The notes under the pieces: generated by a model
Database searches by the model: none
What the model was told of the DNA's origin: nothing
Seen by the model: the letters and a program-made list of their open reading frames with translations, nothing else
Position numbers and translations under genes: made by a program
Shown here: piece by piece, positions 17,604-25,516 of the stretch
How positions within the stretch are numbered: position 1 is the stretch's first letter
How the letters are laid out: every line of letters begins with the position of its first letter
Assembly (NCBI RefSeq): GCF_036271055.1
Contig: NZ_DATBBJ010000073.1
Coordinates: forward strand, 441,618-505,617
Length of the DNA stretch: 64,000 bases
Direction: 5' to 3'
Source of the DNA: Scandinavium sp036271055
Lineage (GTDB): Bacteria > Pseudomonadota > Gammaproteobacteria > Enterobacterales > Enterobacteriaceae

Positions 17604-19177
17604 CAGTCAATGACCCTCCCTTTCAGCGCAAACAGCCCCTGCGGACGCTTCTGAATAAACAGAATGATCAGCACCAGAATCAAAATCTTGCCCAGCACCG
17701 CGCCCATTTGTGGTTCCAGAATTTTGTTGAAGATCCCCAGACCAAATGCCGCCGCCACGCTGCCAGCCAGCTGACCGACACCGCCGAGCACAACCACCAG
17801 GAAAGAGTCGATAATATAGCCCTGACCTAGTTCCGGCCCGACATTGCCCAATTGCGACAGCGCCACGCCACCCAGCCCGGCAATACCGGAGCCTAAACCA
17901 AACGCCAGCATATCGACGCGCCCGGTCGGCACACCACAGCAGGCTGCCATTGCGCGGTTCTGTGTCACGGCTCGTACACGCAGTCCGAGACGCGTTTTGT
18001 TGAGTAAAAACCAGGTGAAGAAAAGAACCAACAACACAAAGCCAATCACCACGATGCGGTTCCACGGCAAGATGAGATTCGGCAGCACCTGAATCCCGCC
18101 GGACAGCCAGCCCGGGTTCGCCACTTCAACGTTCTGCGCGCCAAACAGCATTCGCACGAGTTGGATCAGCATCAGGCTGATACCCCACGTCGCCAGTAGC
18201 GTTTCCAGTGGACGCCCGTACAAATGGCGAATGATGGTGCGCTCAAGCAACATGCCAATCCCGCCGGTCACACAGAATGCCACCGGCAGCGCCAGCAGCG
18301 GATAAAACGCCAGCCACTGCGGGGCAAATTGGCTCATCGCCTGTTGCACCAGCCAGGTGCTGTACGCGCCCAGCATCAGCATTTCGCCGTGCGCCATATT
18401 AATCACACCGAGCAGACCGTAGGTGATCGCCAGCCCAAGAGCCGCCAATAGCAATACTGATCCGAGCGAAATGCCCATAAACGCCTGGCCGAGAATATCC
18501 CCCCAGAACAGGCGGTGTTGAATGTGTTTCAGGCTTTCTGCCGCTGCCGCACGTACGCTCGCATCCGGTTCATGCTGTGGATCGGTAAAAGGGATTAAGC
18601 GCGACTGCGTTTCTGGGTCAGACGAGTGCCCGAGCAGCGTCATCGCCTGCTTACGCACCGCCGCATCAGGGCTGGTGAGTTGTAAATTCGCCAGCGCGAT
18701 TTCCAGTTGCTGTTTAACACCCTCATCGGTTTCGACTTTCAGGCGTTTTTCGAGCATCGGGACTACATCTGCCGATGCATCACGCTGCAATGTTTTCGCC
18801 GCAGCCAATCTTTGCGTGACACTGACACTCACCAGTTGATGGGTTGCCAGCGCGCCCGCCACCAGATTGCGCAGACGGTTAGTCAGGCGCACGGGTTTCA
18901 GCTCGCCGTCCGGCTGCGCGGTTGCGCCTAACGCTTGCGGCTGTCCGTCAACCACATTAAACGCATGATGCGCGCTATCACTGCGCAGCGTCTCCGCCGC
19001 CAGCGCCTGCAACAAAGGCAAGCGCTGCGGTTGAGGATCGGCGGCCCATTGCGCCAGCAACGTCGATTGCTGACTACGGCTGGCCGCCACGAAATCATCC
19101 GCGTCCGACGCCTGCGCCATCCATGGCAGCAGGGTTATCAGCAGGAACAGACCTGTCAGGCGTAGAACGTTGATCAT
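17603..19177 (-). CDS. urtB: Urea ABC transporter permease UrtB with periplasmic N-terminal domain
   Basis: 524 residues. A signal-like segment (residues 1-23) is followed by about 200 mostly helical residues with repeated short helices (HEAT-like, for example VRKQAMTLLGHSSDPETQSR) and then a LivH-like permease (about 230-524) with the coupling motif GLRVRAVTQNRAMAACCGVP. The N-terminal extension is usual for proteobacterial UrtB and absent from LivH; it should lie in the periplasm. Second gene of the operon, 30 bases after urtA. Confidence 0.92.
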   Translation of the reverse strand: MINVLRLTGLFLLITLLPWMAQASDADDFVAASRSQQSTLLAQWAADPQPQRLPLLQALAAETLRSDSAHHAFNVVDGQPQALGATAQPDGELKPVRLTNRLRNLVAGALATHQLVSVSVTQRLAAAKTLQRDASADVVPMLEKRLKVETDEGVKQQLEIALANLQLTSPDAAVRKQAMTLLGHSSDPETQSRLIPFTDPQHEPDASVRAAAAESLKHIQHRLFWGDILGQAFMGISLGSVLLLAALGLAITYGLLGVINMAHGEMLMLGAYSTWLVQQAMSQFAPQWLAFYPLLALPVAFCVTGGIGMLLERTIIRHLYGRPLETLLATWGISLMLIQLVRMLFGAQNVEVANPGWLSGGIQVLPNLILPWNRIVVIGFVLLVLFFTWFLLNKTRLGLRVRAVTQNRAMAACCGVPTGRVDMLAFGLGSGIAGLGGVALSQLGNVGPELGQGYIIDSFLVVVLGGVGQLAGSVAAAFGLGIFNKILEPQMGAVLGKILILVLIILFIQKRPQGLFALKGRVID

Positions 19178-19207
19178 CGCGTCTCCCTGGAATTTTCCGT
19201 TTGAGAA

Positions 19208-20479
19208 TTAGTTGCTGGCCGTTTTCATCGGCTGATCGGGCTTTTTGTCATTGCCCGCAATGTACGGACTCCACGGCTGCGCGCGCACCGGCTTGTCGGT
19301 CTGCCACACAACGTTGAACTGCCCGTTGCTTTCGATTTCACCGATCATCACCGGTTTATGCAGATGGTGGTTGGTGGCATCCATCGTCAGGGTGAAGCCC
19401 GACGGCGCTTTAAAGGATTGTCCGGCCATCGCCGCACGCACTTTGTCGACGTCGGTGGTGCCGGCTTTTTCCACCGCCTGCGCCCACATATGAATGCCGA
19501 CATAGGTCGCTTCCATCGGATCGTTGGTCACAACGGTATCGGCGTTCGGCAGTTTGTGGGCTTTAGCGTAGGCACGGTAATCAGCGACAAAACTCTGGTT
19601 GGTTGGGTTATCGACCGACTCAAAGTAGTTCCACGCCGCAAGATTGCCGACCAGCGGTTTGGTATCAATCCCGCGCAGTTCCTCTTCGCCGACCGAGAAC
19701 GCCACCACCGGTACATCAGTGGCTTTCACGCCCTGGTTTGCCAGCTCTTTGTAGAACGGGACGTTAGAATCGCCGTTGATGGTCGACACCACCGCCGTTT
19801 TTCCGCCTGCGGAGAATTTCTTAATGTTCGAGACGATGGTTTGGTAATCGCTGTAGCCAAACGGCGTGTAGACCTCTTCGATGTCTTTATCTTGCACGCC
19901 TTTGGAATGCAGATAAGCGCGCAGAATTTTGTTGGTGGTGCGCGGATAAACGTAGTCGGTGCCGAGCAGGAAGAAGCGTTTCGCGCTGCCGCCGTCTTCG
20001 CTCATCAGATATTGCACCGCAGGGATCGCCTGCTGATTCGGGGCGGCCCCGGTGTAGAACACGTTCGGCGACATCTCTTCGCCTTCATACTGCACCGGAT
20101 AGAACAGCAGCCCGTTCAGTTCCTCAAACACTGGCAGCACCGATTTACGTGATACCGATGTCCAGCAGCCAAACACCGCCGCGACTTTATCCTGCGTCAG
20201 CAGTTGGCGCGCTTTTTCGGCAAACAGCGGCCAGTTTGATGCCGGATCAACCACCACCGGCTCCAGTTTTTTTCCGAGTACACCGCCTTTGGCGTTGATC
20301 TCGTCGATAGTCATCAGCGCCACATCTTTCAGCGGCGTTTCGGAAATCGCCATCGTGCCGGACAGCGAATGCATAATCCCCACTTTGATGGTGTCAGCGG
20401 CATAGACGCTGACGCTGAAACCCAGGGCAATCGTAGAAGCTGAGAGAGCAAAAGCTTTAAGTAAAGTTCGACGGCGCAT
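19208..20479 (-). CDS. urtA: Urea ABC transporter substrate-binding protein UrtA
   Basis: 423 residues, a periplasmic type I binding protein. The N-terminus MRRRTLLKAFALSASTIALG ends in a signal cleavage near VYA-ADTIKVG; the RRRTLLK start is Tat-like. DTIKVGIMHSLSGTMAISET begins the mature lobe, and FGCWTSVSRKSVLPVFEE and PVQYEGEEMSPN are UrtA-specific motifs. Start chosen at 20479 with AGGAGTGAATC ahead. First gene of urtABCDE, behind a sigma-54-type promoter. No urease genes lie in this window. Confidence 0.94.
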   Translation of the reverse strand: MRRRTLLKAFALSASTIALGFSVSVYAADTIKVGIMHSLSGTMAISETPLKDVALMTIDEINAKGGVLGKKLEPVVVDPASNWPLFAEKARQLLTQDKVAAVFGCWTSVSRKSVLPVFEELNGLLFYPVQYEGEEMSPNVFYTGAAPNQQAIPAVQYLMSEDGGSAKRFFLLGTDYVYPRTTNKILRAYLHSKGVQDKDIEEVYTPFGYSDYQTIVSNIKKFSAGGKTAVVSTINGDSNVPFYKELANQGVKATDVPVVAFSVGEEELRGIDTKPLVGNLAAWNYFESVDNPTNQSFVADYRAYAKAHKLPNADTVVTNDPMEATYVGIHMWAQAVEKAGTTDVDKVRAAMAGQSFKAPSGFTLTMDATNHHLHKPVMIGEIESNGQFNVVWQTDKPVRAQPWSPYIAGNDKKPDQPMKTASN

Positions 20480-20542
20480 GATTCACTCCTGAAAAAGACA
20501 GCAACAAGGATTAAGAACATCGGTGTAGTCGTCAGGAGTAAG

Positions 20543-20557
20543 GCAAGAATGATGCCA
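20543..20557 (-). promoter_or_regulatory. Predicted sigma-54 promoter of urtABCDE
   Basis: The minus strand reads TGGCATCATTCTTGC, with the -24 GG and -12 GC exactly ten bases apart, close to the TGGCACG-N4-TTGC consensus. Transcription would start around 20531, some 50 bases ahead of the urtA ATG. This fits nitrogen-limitation control by NtrC. Confidence 0.7.
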
Positions 20558-20638
20558 GAGTGGAAAAAGAGTGTGAAAACAGGCGGCTGAACGGGTGGGA
20601 TAAGACTTTTGTTGCAGAGTGAAGCTGTGCAGTCAGGA

Positions 20639-20667
20639 CAGCGTTGCTTTAAAAGAGTGCAACGCTG
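20639..20667. promoter_or_regulatory. 9-bp-stem hairpin containing a possible NtrC enhancer site
   Basis: CAGCGTTGC (20639-20647) and GCAACGCTG (20659-20667) form a perfect stem. Nested in it, 20645-20661 reads TGC-TTTAAAAGAG-TGCA, a 17-bp match to the NtrC pattern TGCACY-N5-RGTGCA with a perfect right half. It lies about 90-105 bp upstream of the sigma-54 promoter, the usual enhancer distance. It also follows the methyltransferase gene by 18 bp and could act as its terminator, though no T run follows on that strand. Confidence 0.45.
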
Positions 20668-20684
20668 CCCTGCTTTTAGCGCAT

Positions 20685-21788
20685 TTACCAAACCTGGGCG
20701 GCGACCTCCGTCACCAGGCGGACTTTCTGCCACTGCTGAGATTCAGTCAGACTGTTGCCCTCTTCGGTTGAGGCAAAACCGCACTGCGGGCTGAGACAGA
20801 TTTGTTCTTTGGCGACAAACTGCGCCGCTTCGGCCAGACGCGCCTTCACGCCTTCCGGGTTTTCCAGCTCACCTTCTTTCGTAGTGATAAGCCCTAACAC
20901 AACTTGCTGATGGCCCGGACGCACAAAGCGTAATGGCTTGAAATCACCGGAACGGTCGTTGTCATATTCCAGGAAGAACGCATCCACATTCACGCTACCG
21001 AAAAGCACCTCCGCAACCGGCTCGTATCCGCCAGAAGAAATCCACGTTGAGCGGAAATTACCGCGACACACGTGCAACCCAATAGTGAGATCGTCCGGCT
21101 TCCCTTCCAGCGCTTTGTTCAGCACGCGAGCATAGGTTTTTGCCAGTTCATCGGGATTGTCACCGCGTTCACGCACCTGCTGACGCTGTTCATCAGAACA
21201 AAGGTACGCCCAAACGGTGTCATCCAGTTGCAGGTAGCGACAACCCGCGTCGTAAAACGCGCGGATCGCATCACGCCAGGTGGTTGCCAGATCGTCAAAA
21301 TAATCAGCCAGATCCGGGTAAACCGTCGCATCAATGTCTTTACGCCCGCCACGGAAATGCAGCACGCTCGGGCTTGGAATGGTCATTTTCGGCTGCGCAT
21401 CGCCGCTGATACTTTTCAGATAGCGGAAATCTTCCAGCATTGGGTGGTCGCCAAAACCGAGTTTCCCGGTGACGCGCACGCCGTGAGCTTTAGTTTGCAC
21501 GCCGTTAAACTGAATGCCCTGGTCCGAATCGTAACGCTCAACGCCCTGCAACCCATCAAAGAAGTCAAAATGCCACCAGGCGCGACGAAACTCGCCGTCG
21601 GTCACCACATGCAGGCCGCAGTCGCACTGATGCTGAACGACTTTCAGGATCGCCTCATCCTCTACGGCGCGTAGCGTCTGCGCATCAATATCCCCTGCGG
21701 CAAACTGCTGACGGGCATGTTTAATGCTGTCCGGACGTAAAAAACTGCCGACGATATCGGCGCGATAAGGGGCGGAATGCTGTGACAT
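20685..21788 (-). CDS. Cobalamin-independent methionine synthase II-type (MetE C-domain-like) protein
   Basis: 367 residues, the size of the single-barrel YxjG/YxjH-type relatives of the MetE catalytic half. Zinc-ligand motifs are present: H and C in IGLHVCRGN (about residue 235-243) and the later C in LSPQCGFAS (about 335). DGEFRRAWWHFDF near residue 65 is typical of the group. The protein probably moves a methyl group to homocysteine or a related thiol from a donor other than methyl-tetrahydrofolate triglutamate, but the donor is not known. Transcribed alone on the minus strand, upstream of urtA. Confidence 0.85.
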   Translation of the reverse strand: MSQHSAPYRADIVGSFLRPDSIKHARQQFAAGDIDAQTLRAVEDEAILKVVQHQCDCGLHVVTDGEFRRAWWHFDFFDGLQGVERYDSDQGIQFNGVQTKAHGVRVTGKLGFGDHPMLEDFRYLKSISGDAQPKMTIPSPSVLHFRGGRKDIDATVYPDLADYFDDLATTWRDAIRAFYDAGCRYLQLDDTVWAYLCSDEQRQQVRERGDNPDELAKTYARVLNKALEGKPDDLTIGLHVCRGNFRSTWISSGGYEPVAEVLFGSVNVDAFFLEYDNDRSGDFKPLRFVRPGHQQVVLGLITTKEGELENPEGVKARLAEAAQFVAKEQICLSPQCGFASTEEGNSLTESQQWQKVRLVTEVAAQVW

Positions 21789-21933
21789 GGACTCTCCTTG
21801 CCGTCAGGCAACTGATTGCCTGACGTGATAATTGCGAAATCAAATTTAGACTTCTGGATGGCTATATGTACTCAAAGTGCCATGCGGGAGAGACGCAGGC
21901 AAACGAGATAAATTCATCACCGATGAAAAATAT

Positions 21934-22329
21934 TCATGATGAAGCAAAGGCCAGGCCTTCATCTTCCCATCCCATTAAGCCGCCAATCATCAGTTTTACC
22001 GGTTTACCGAGCTGCGCCAGCTTGAGCGCAGCCCTGTCTGCCCCGTTACAGTGCGGGCCTGCACAATAAACGACGAAAAGTGTGCTCTCTGGCCATTCAT
22101 TCATACGCTCAGCGGTCATTAAACGATGCGGTAAATGCACTGCGCCTGGCAGATGCCGACGCGCAAAAGCCTCAGGTGTGCCGACCACATGAAGAAGAAC
22201 AAAATCTGTTTCATTGCTTTTGATTGCCGAATGCACATCATCGCAATCCGTTTCAACGCTGAGACGGCGCTGAAAATGGGCAATCGCATCCTGTGGCGCA
22301 GCAGTGGGAATGTCTGAAACAACGCTCAT
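21934..22329 (-). CDS. Rhodanese-like domain protein
   Basis: From ATG 22329 (AGGAAAATACT ahead) 131 residues form a single rhodanese domain. DFVLLHVVGTPEAFARRHLP and GAVHLPHR are the CH2A-like strands, and the active loop is YCAGPHCNGADRAALKL with a cysteine at the catalytic position. The upstream in-frame ATG at 22377 would add 16 residues without a ribosome site. In related enterobacteria I recall this gene standing next to ftrA; here a foreign-looking gene pair lies between them. It may be under FtrA control. Sulfur or arsenate-type substrate unknown. Confidence 0.82.
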   Translation of the reverse strand: MSVVSDIPTAAPQDAIAHFQRRLSVETDCDDVHSAIKSNETDFVLLHVVGTPEAFARRHLPGAVHLPHRLMTAERMNEWPESTLFVVYCAGPHCNGADRAALKLAQLGKPVKLMIGGLMGWEDEGLAFASS

Positions 22330-22659
22330 AGTATTTTCCTTTTCGATTGATTTAGGTGTCGTGTCAGGTCCTATCACACCAAAAATTCAGTACCCGCGCC
22401 GTCCGTGGTTATGACAGAAAACGCCAGGATCCTGCCAATTTTTCTCTCACACAGTTAATGAGGAGGCCATGCCATGTCCTGAGAATACTCACTATTATCT
22501 TTATGCCTGCATAAAAATAATTCAGCGCAGAGATTTATTTAATGAAACCCATAATTGTTATTTATATTGGTTAATTTCACGTCACACTTAAGAAAATATT
22601 TTCAACTATAAAACGTGTATTTTTGTCGTGGGTATTTACTTTTACTCAGGGACTAAAGC
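22330..22659. other. AT-rich intergenic region upstream of amidase cassette
   Basis: 330 bases without a convincing gene. From about 22480 the base composition turns markedly AT-rich, marking the start of the amidase/immunity cassette. An AGGAGG at 22461-22466 is followed by two ATGs in different frames, one giving 40 codons (22469-22591) too close to the ribosome site and the other stopping after two codons; I do not count either as a gene. Confidence 0.5.
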
Positions 22660-23022
22660 ATGACCTGGAATGCCCACTCCGCAGTTCATTATGCCCGCAT
22701 GCATGCTGGCCCTGTCACAACCCATTATTGCGCACGTGCTGTTGCAAAGGCTATTGTGGCAGGAGGAATACTTGTTACCTCAAACAACGCTAATCACTTT
22801 GAATCCTCACTAAGGCTTTCTGGATTTAGACAAGTCTACGGGCAGCCAATTGAAGGTGATATTGCAATAATTGACGCATTATCCGGCCCTCATGAATATG
22901 GACATGTTTGTATCTACGATGGTCATGGAGTCTGGTACTCTGACTTTGTACAAAAGAGCATGTATCCTGGACCACGTTACCGAAAAATACGCCCTGCTTT
23001 TAAACTATTCAGACACAGCTAA
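22660..23022 (+). CDS. Tae-like peptidoglycan amidase (CHAP/NlpC-P60 fold), putative T6SS effector
   Basis: 120 residues with no signal peptide. A cysteine at residue 24 in THYCARAVAKAI opens a helix as in papain-like amidases; a histidine at residue 82 in EYGHVCIYDGHGVWYSDF, preceded by GDIAII, forms the matching strand. Size, Cys/His spacing and lack of signal resemble small type VI amidase effectors (Tae3-type spacing, from memory). The next gene, two bases downstream, encodes a secreted protein suited to be its immunity partner. No T6SS structural or VgrG gene is in the window. AT-rich compared with neighbours, so probably acquired. It could instead be a phage-type or housekeeping CHAP enzyme. 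Confidence 0.65.
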   Translation: MTWNAHSAVHYARMHAGPVTTHYCARAVAKAIVAGGILVTSNNANHFESSLRLSGFRQVYGQPIEGDIAIIDALSGPHEYGHVCIYDGHGVWYSDFVQKSMYPGPRYRKIRPAFKLFRHS

Positions 23023-23023
23023 T

Positions 23024-23470
23024 ATGAAACGAATCCTCTTTTTACTTTTAATATCTACCACCGCAGTCGCTGCATCTGACGATGAAACAGCATTTACACG
23101 CGCAAAACAATTTAATGTCTGGTATCTGGAACAGATTAATGCAGATAAATACCCAATAACTGACGGCCATAAAATTGATAACTATGTTACCGTATCCACT
23201 CTAAAAAAATTACGCCATGCCCAGGATCCTAAATACTCGGACTCAGAGTTTTATGACGCTGATTTTTTCACTAAATCACAGTACATCGCTGATGACTGGG
23301 CTACCAGCGTAAAAGTCATCACCTCGGATTCCGACCCAGTGTGTTTGAATGTTTATGTTGCCTATGGTGTAAAATATGAACATGTGGTCATTGATTGCAT
23401 GGTGAAAGAAAATGGCCTCTGGAAGATCCAAAGTGTGGCTGGTATACCGGACGCTGTTGGGAACAAATAA
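23024..23470 (+). CDS. Secreted DUF3828-like protein, putative amidase immunity protein
   Basis: From ATG 23024, one base after the amidase stop codon, 148 residues. The N-terminus MKRILFLLLISTTAVAASDD is a Sec signal peptide with cleavage near AVA-AS, so the protein acts in the periplasm, where an amidase would be harmful. The mature part (VSTLKKLRHAQD, VYVAYGVKYEHVVIDCMVKE, GLWKIQSVAG) resembles the NTF2-like DUF3828 family. Tight coupling to the amidase gene supports an effector-immunity relation; binding is inferred, not shown. Confidence 0.62.
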   Translation: MKRILFLLLISTTAVAASDDETAFTRAKQFNVWYLEQINADKYPITDGHKIDNYVTVSTLKKLRHAQDPKYSDSEFYDADFFTKSQYIADDWATSVKVITSDSDPVCLNVYVAYGVKYEHVVIDCMVKENGLWKIQSVAGIPDAVGNK

Positions 23471-23483
23471 TGTATTCGATTGG

Positions 23484-23509
23484 CCCCTTGGCATCGAGGG
23501 GTTGGTTTT
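23484..23509 (+). terminator. Hairpin after the immunity gene
   Basis: CCCCT (23484-23488) and AGGGG (23497-23501) form a short stem followed by TTGGTTTT. It lies 14 bases after the putative immunity gene and probably ends the cassette transcript. Confidence 0.45.
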
Positions 23510-23620
23510 AGACTGCTTAGTGGCCTGGCTACGAATTTATCTGCGTCCTCTCTTGTCGCGGTGGCCGCTGTCGTGTTACCTCTACTCTCATTCATTCTAT
23601 TTTCCCCGTAGCACATCATC

Positions 23621-24613
23621 ATGACTGACATCGCCCGTAATCAATCACTCGCAACCCGCCCTTTGGTCGTCGCACTCGCCTATGACGGGCTGTGTACTTT
23701 TGAGTTTGGTGTCGCCGTGGAAATTTTCGGATTACCGCGCCCGGAACTGGGTGAAAACTGGTATCGCTTTGCGGTGGCTGCAGTCGATGACGGCGAGCTG
23801 CGCGCTACCGGGGGCATTCGTATTGTGGCTGATGGCGGGTATGAGCTGTTTGAACAAGCGGATACGATTGTGGTGCCCGGCTGGCGAGGTGTGCAAACAG
23901 CCGTGCCCGACGCACTTTGTGGCGCCTTACGCCAGGCACACCTGCGCGGATGCCGGATAATCTCGATCTGTTCCGGTGTCTTTGTCCTTGCCGCAAGCGG
24001 TTTGCTGGACGGGCGTCAGGCCACCACGCACTGGCGCTACACGGATGAACTTCAACAGCGGTTTCCCGCCATTCATGTTGTCGATGATGTGCTGTATATC
24101 GGCGACGATCGGCTAATGACCTCGGCGGGTAGCGCGGCGGGGATTGATTTATGCCTGCACGTGGTACGTAACGATTATGGGCTTGAAGTGGCGAACAGCG
24201 TTGCACGCCGCCTGGTTGTGCAGCCGCATCGCGATGGCGGTCAAACCCAGCATCTGGCGCGCCCTGTCGCGCGAAGCCGCGAAAGTGAAAGACTTGGGCA
24301 ACTGTTCGACTGGCTGCACGGTCATCTTGCCGAAACGCACACTCTGGAGTCCCTCGCTCTGCGCGTTGGCATGAGCCCTCGCACGCTGCTGCGCCGTTTT
24401 CAGGAAGCTACTGGCATGACGCCAGCTCGCTGGATTTTGAATGAACGTCTGCAACGCGTTCAACAGGCTTTAACCGAAAGCCGTTTGAGTATTGAACATA
24501 TCGCCGAAGTGAATGGATTTGGCACAGCCAGCGCCTTACGCCATCATTTCCAGCAACAATTCGCAATCAACCCGTTGGCGTTTCGCAAAAAATTTACGCA
24601 ACTCACGAAGTAG
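23621..24613 (+). CDS. ftrA: Transcriptional activator FtrA (GlxA-type AraC regulator)
   Basis: 330 residues. The N-terminal two-thirds is a DJ-1/PfpI-like domain with the nucleophile-elbow cysteine in SICSGVFVLAASGLL (about residue 116) and the conserved TTHWRYTDEL and TSAGSAAGIDLCLHVV motifs. The C-terminal AraC domain (about 225-325) has two HTH motifs (LESLALRVGMSPRTLLRRFQ and IEHIAEVNGFGTASALRHHF). The length and pattern match FtrA of enterobacteria. It likely activates the rhodanese gene on the other strand; the signal is unknown. Confidence 0.88.
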   Translation: MTDIARNQSLATRPLVVALAYDGLCTFEFGVAVEIFGLPRPELGENWYRFAVAAVDDGELRATGGIRIVADGGYELFEQADTIVVPGWRGVQTAVPDALCGALRQAHLRGCRIISICSGVFVLAASGLLDGRQATTHWRYTDELQQRFPAIHVVDDVLYIGDDRLMTSAGSAAGIDLCLHVVRNDYGLEVANSVARRLVVQPHRDGGQTQHLARPVARSRESERLGQLFDWLHGHLAETHTLESLALRVGMSPRTLLRRFQEATGMTPARWILNERLQRVQQALTESRLSIEHIAEVNGFGTASALRHHFQQQFAINPLAFRKKFTQLTK

Positions 24614-24620
24614 TTCACTT

Positions 24621-24655
24621 AATTAATGATTTGTTTAGATTCACTTCTGTATTCT
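24621..24655 (+). promoter_or_regulatory. Predicted PhoP-dependent promoter of mgtS
   Basis: A direct repeat AATTAA-TGATT-TGTTTA (24621-24637) matches the PhoP box pattern with one strong half-site. It is followed by exactly 12 bases and a -10 TATTCT (24650-24655), the architecture of PhoP-activated promoters lacking a -35. It is 70 bases ahead of mgtS. Confidence 0.68.
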
Positions 24656-24725
24656 GTTTCTATCGCGGCTAATGAAGGTAAGTGAGGATTATATCGTAGG
24701 CTTTTAATTTTAACGGAGGTTAATC

Positions 24726-24821
24726 ATGCTGGGAAATATGCATGTCTTTATTGCAGTGTTAGGAACCATTGTTTTCACCGGTTTCCTTGCTGCGTATTTC
24801 AGCCATAAATGGGATGACTGA
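24726..24821 (+). CDS. mgtS: Small membrane protein MgtS
   Basis: 31 residues (MLGNMHVFIAVLGTIVFTGF, ending AAYFSHKWDD), the E. coli MgtS/YneM length and differing at only a few positions. One transmembrane helix spans most of the protein. In E. coli MgtS stabilises the Mg2+ importer MgtA and binds PitA during magnesium starvation, under PhoPQ control. A ribosome site GGAGG lies at 24715-24719. It has its own PhoP-type promoter and a strong terminator. Confidence 0.95.
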   Translation: MLGNMHVFIAVLGTIVFTGFLAAYFSHKWDD

Positions 24822-24848
24822 TGAACACTGATAATCCCGATCCTTAAC

Positions 24849-24884
24849 AGCCCCTTGTCGCTTATAGCACAAGGGGCTTTTTGT
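24849..24884 (+). terminator. mgtS terminator
   Basis: AGCCCCTTGT (24849-24858) pairs perfectly with ACAAGGGGCT (24869-24878), followed by TTTTT. A classic rho-independent terminator 28 bases after mgtS. Confidence 0.9.
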
Positions 24885-24902
24885 TGTGCCTATGAAAAAA
24901 AC

Positions 24903-25003
24903 AAAAAAAACCGCCAACGATGTGGCGGCAAATGCTTGCATGGATAGATTTGTGTTTTAGTTAGTCAGCAAATCAGGCGATTCCTTGCCCTATTTGCATC
25001 ATC
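24903..25003 (-). ncRNA. mgrR: MgrR-like PhoP-regulated sRNA
   Basis: On the minus strand a terminator stem CCGCCA/TGGCGG (24911-24916, 24923-24928) with eight U residues ends a transcript about 101 bases long. Just before it lies ACACAAATCTATCCATGCAA, which I recall as the conserved core of E. coli MgrR, the Hfq-dependent sRNA that represses eptB and ygdQ. It sits beside mgtS as in E. coli, tail to tail. The 5' end at 25003 is set by a predicted -10 (25009-25014). Identity rests on memory of the E. coli sequence plus synteny. Confidence 0.68.
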
Positions 25004-25008
25004 AGATA

Positions 25009-25043
25009 AGATTAACAGCTTTAACTTCAATGAAGACTAAACG
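25009..25043 (-). promoter_or_regulatory. Predicted PhoP-dependent promoter of the MgrR-like RNA
   Basis: Reading the minus strand, CGTTTA-GTCTT-CATTGA (25043-25027) has the 6-5-6 PhoP box spacing with one strong half, then 12 bases, then -10 TAATCT (25014-25009), then five bases to the predicted start. The same geometry is found at mgtS on the other side. Confidence 0.55.
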
Positions 25044-25081
25044 AGACGATCTTCGTAGTCAAAAATGCGCACCACGCCGCG

Positions 25082-25483
25082 TTACTTAATGCCGTTGTAT
25101 CCATCAAGATACGCTGTTGCCAGCTCGCCAAACCACAGCGTTGCATCCTTTTGTTCTGCAGTATCCTGCCATTGATCACCTGCATTGTTTTTAAAGGTGT
25201 TTTGTACCTGATGTTGTGTATCTGCCTCTTTGCGTATTAACGCCGCATACGCATTTGCATACTCACGATTTTTACCGTTGCTGCGATCCACATTACCCTG
25301 CTGATAGACTTTTTCAAACTCAGGTAAATTGATGCGATACACTTCACTGCGTTGCGTCTGGAAATTACCATTCAGCGTACCAGAGGTATGCTGACTAAAA
25401 TACCAGGCATGTTTTTGCGGTGCTGTTTTGGCCACACAACCAACTGCGCTGATGACAGCAATAACCAATAATAATTTTTTCAT
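25082..25483 (-). CDS. Predicted lipoprotein of unknown function
   Basis: 133 residues. MKKLLLVIAVISAVGCVAKT is a lipoprotein signal with the lipobox AVGC (Cys16). The mature part is hydrophilic and helical (YRINLPEFEKVYQQGNVDRS, then TLWFGELATAYLDGYNG at the end). It may belong to the Exc2-type lipoprotein group of enterobacteria, but I recall that only loosely. Position +2 after the cysteine is Val, so outer-membrane sorting is expected. Function unknown. Confidence 0.7.
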   Translation of the reverse strand: MKKLLLVIAVISAVGCVAKTAPQKHAWYFSQHTSGTLNGNFQTQRSEVYRINLPEFEKVYQQGNVDRSNGKNREYANAYAALIRKEADTQHQVQNTFKNNAGDQWQDTAEQKDATLWFGELATAYLDGYNGIK

Positions 25484-25516
25484 TGTCGTCAGTTCTTTAT
25501 ACGAGATTAATTAGAC

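Noticed and set aside
19358..20152. 264-codon open frame antisense to urtA
   Set aside because: Shadow frame; urtA is strongly supported on the other strand.
22469..22591. 40-codon frame with an AGGAGG just upstream
   Set aside because: The spacing to its ATG is only two bases, it has no recognisable features, and the better-spaced ATG five bases later stops after two codons.
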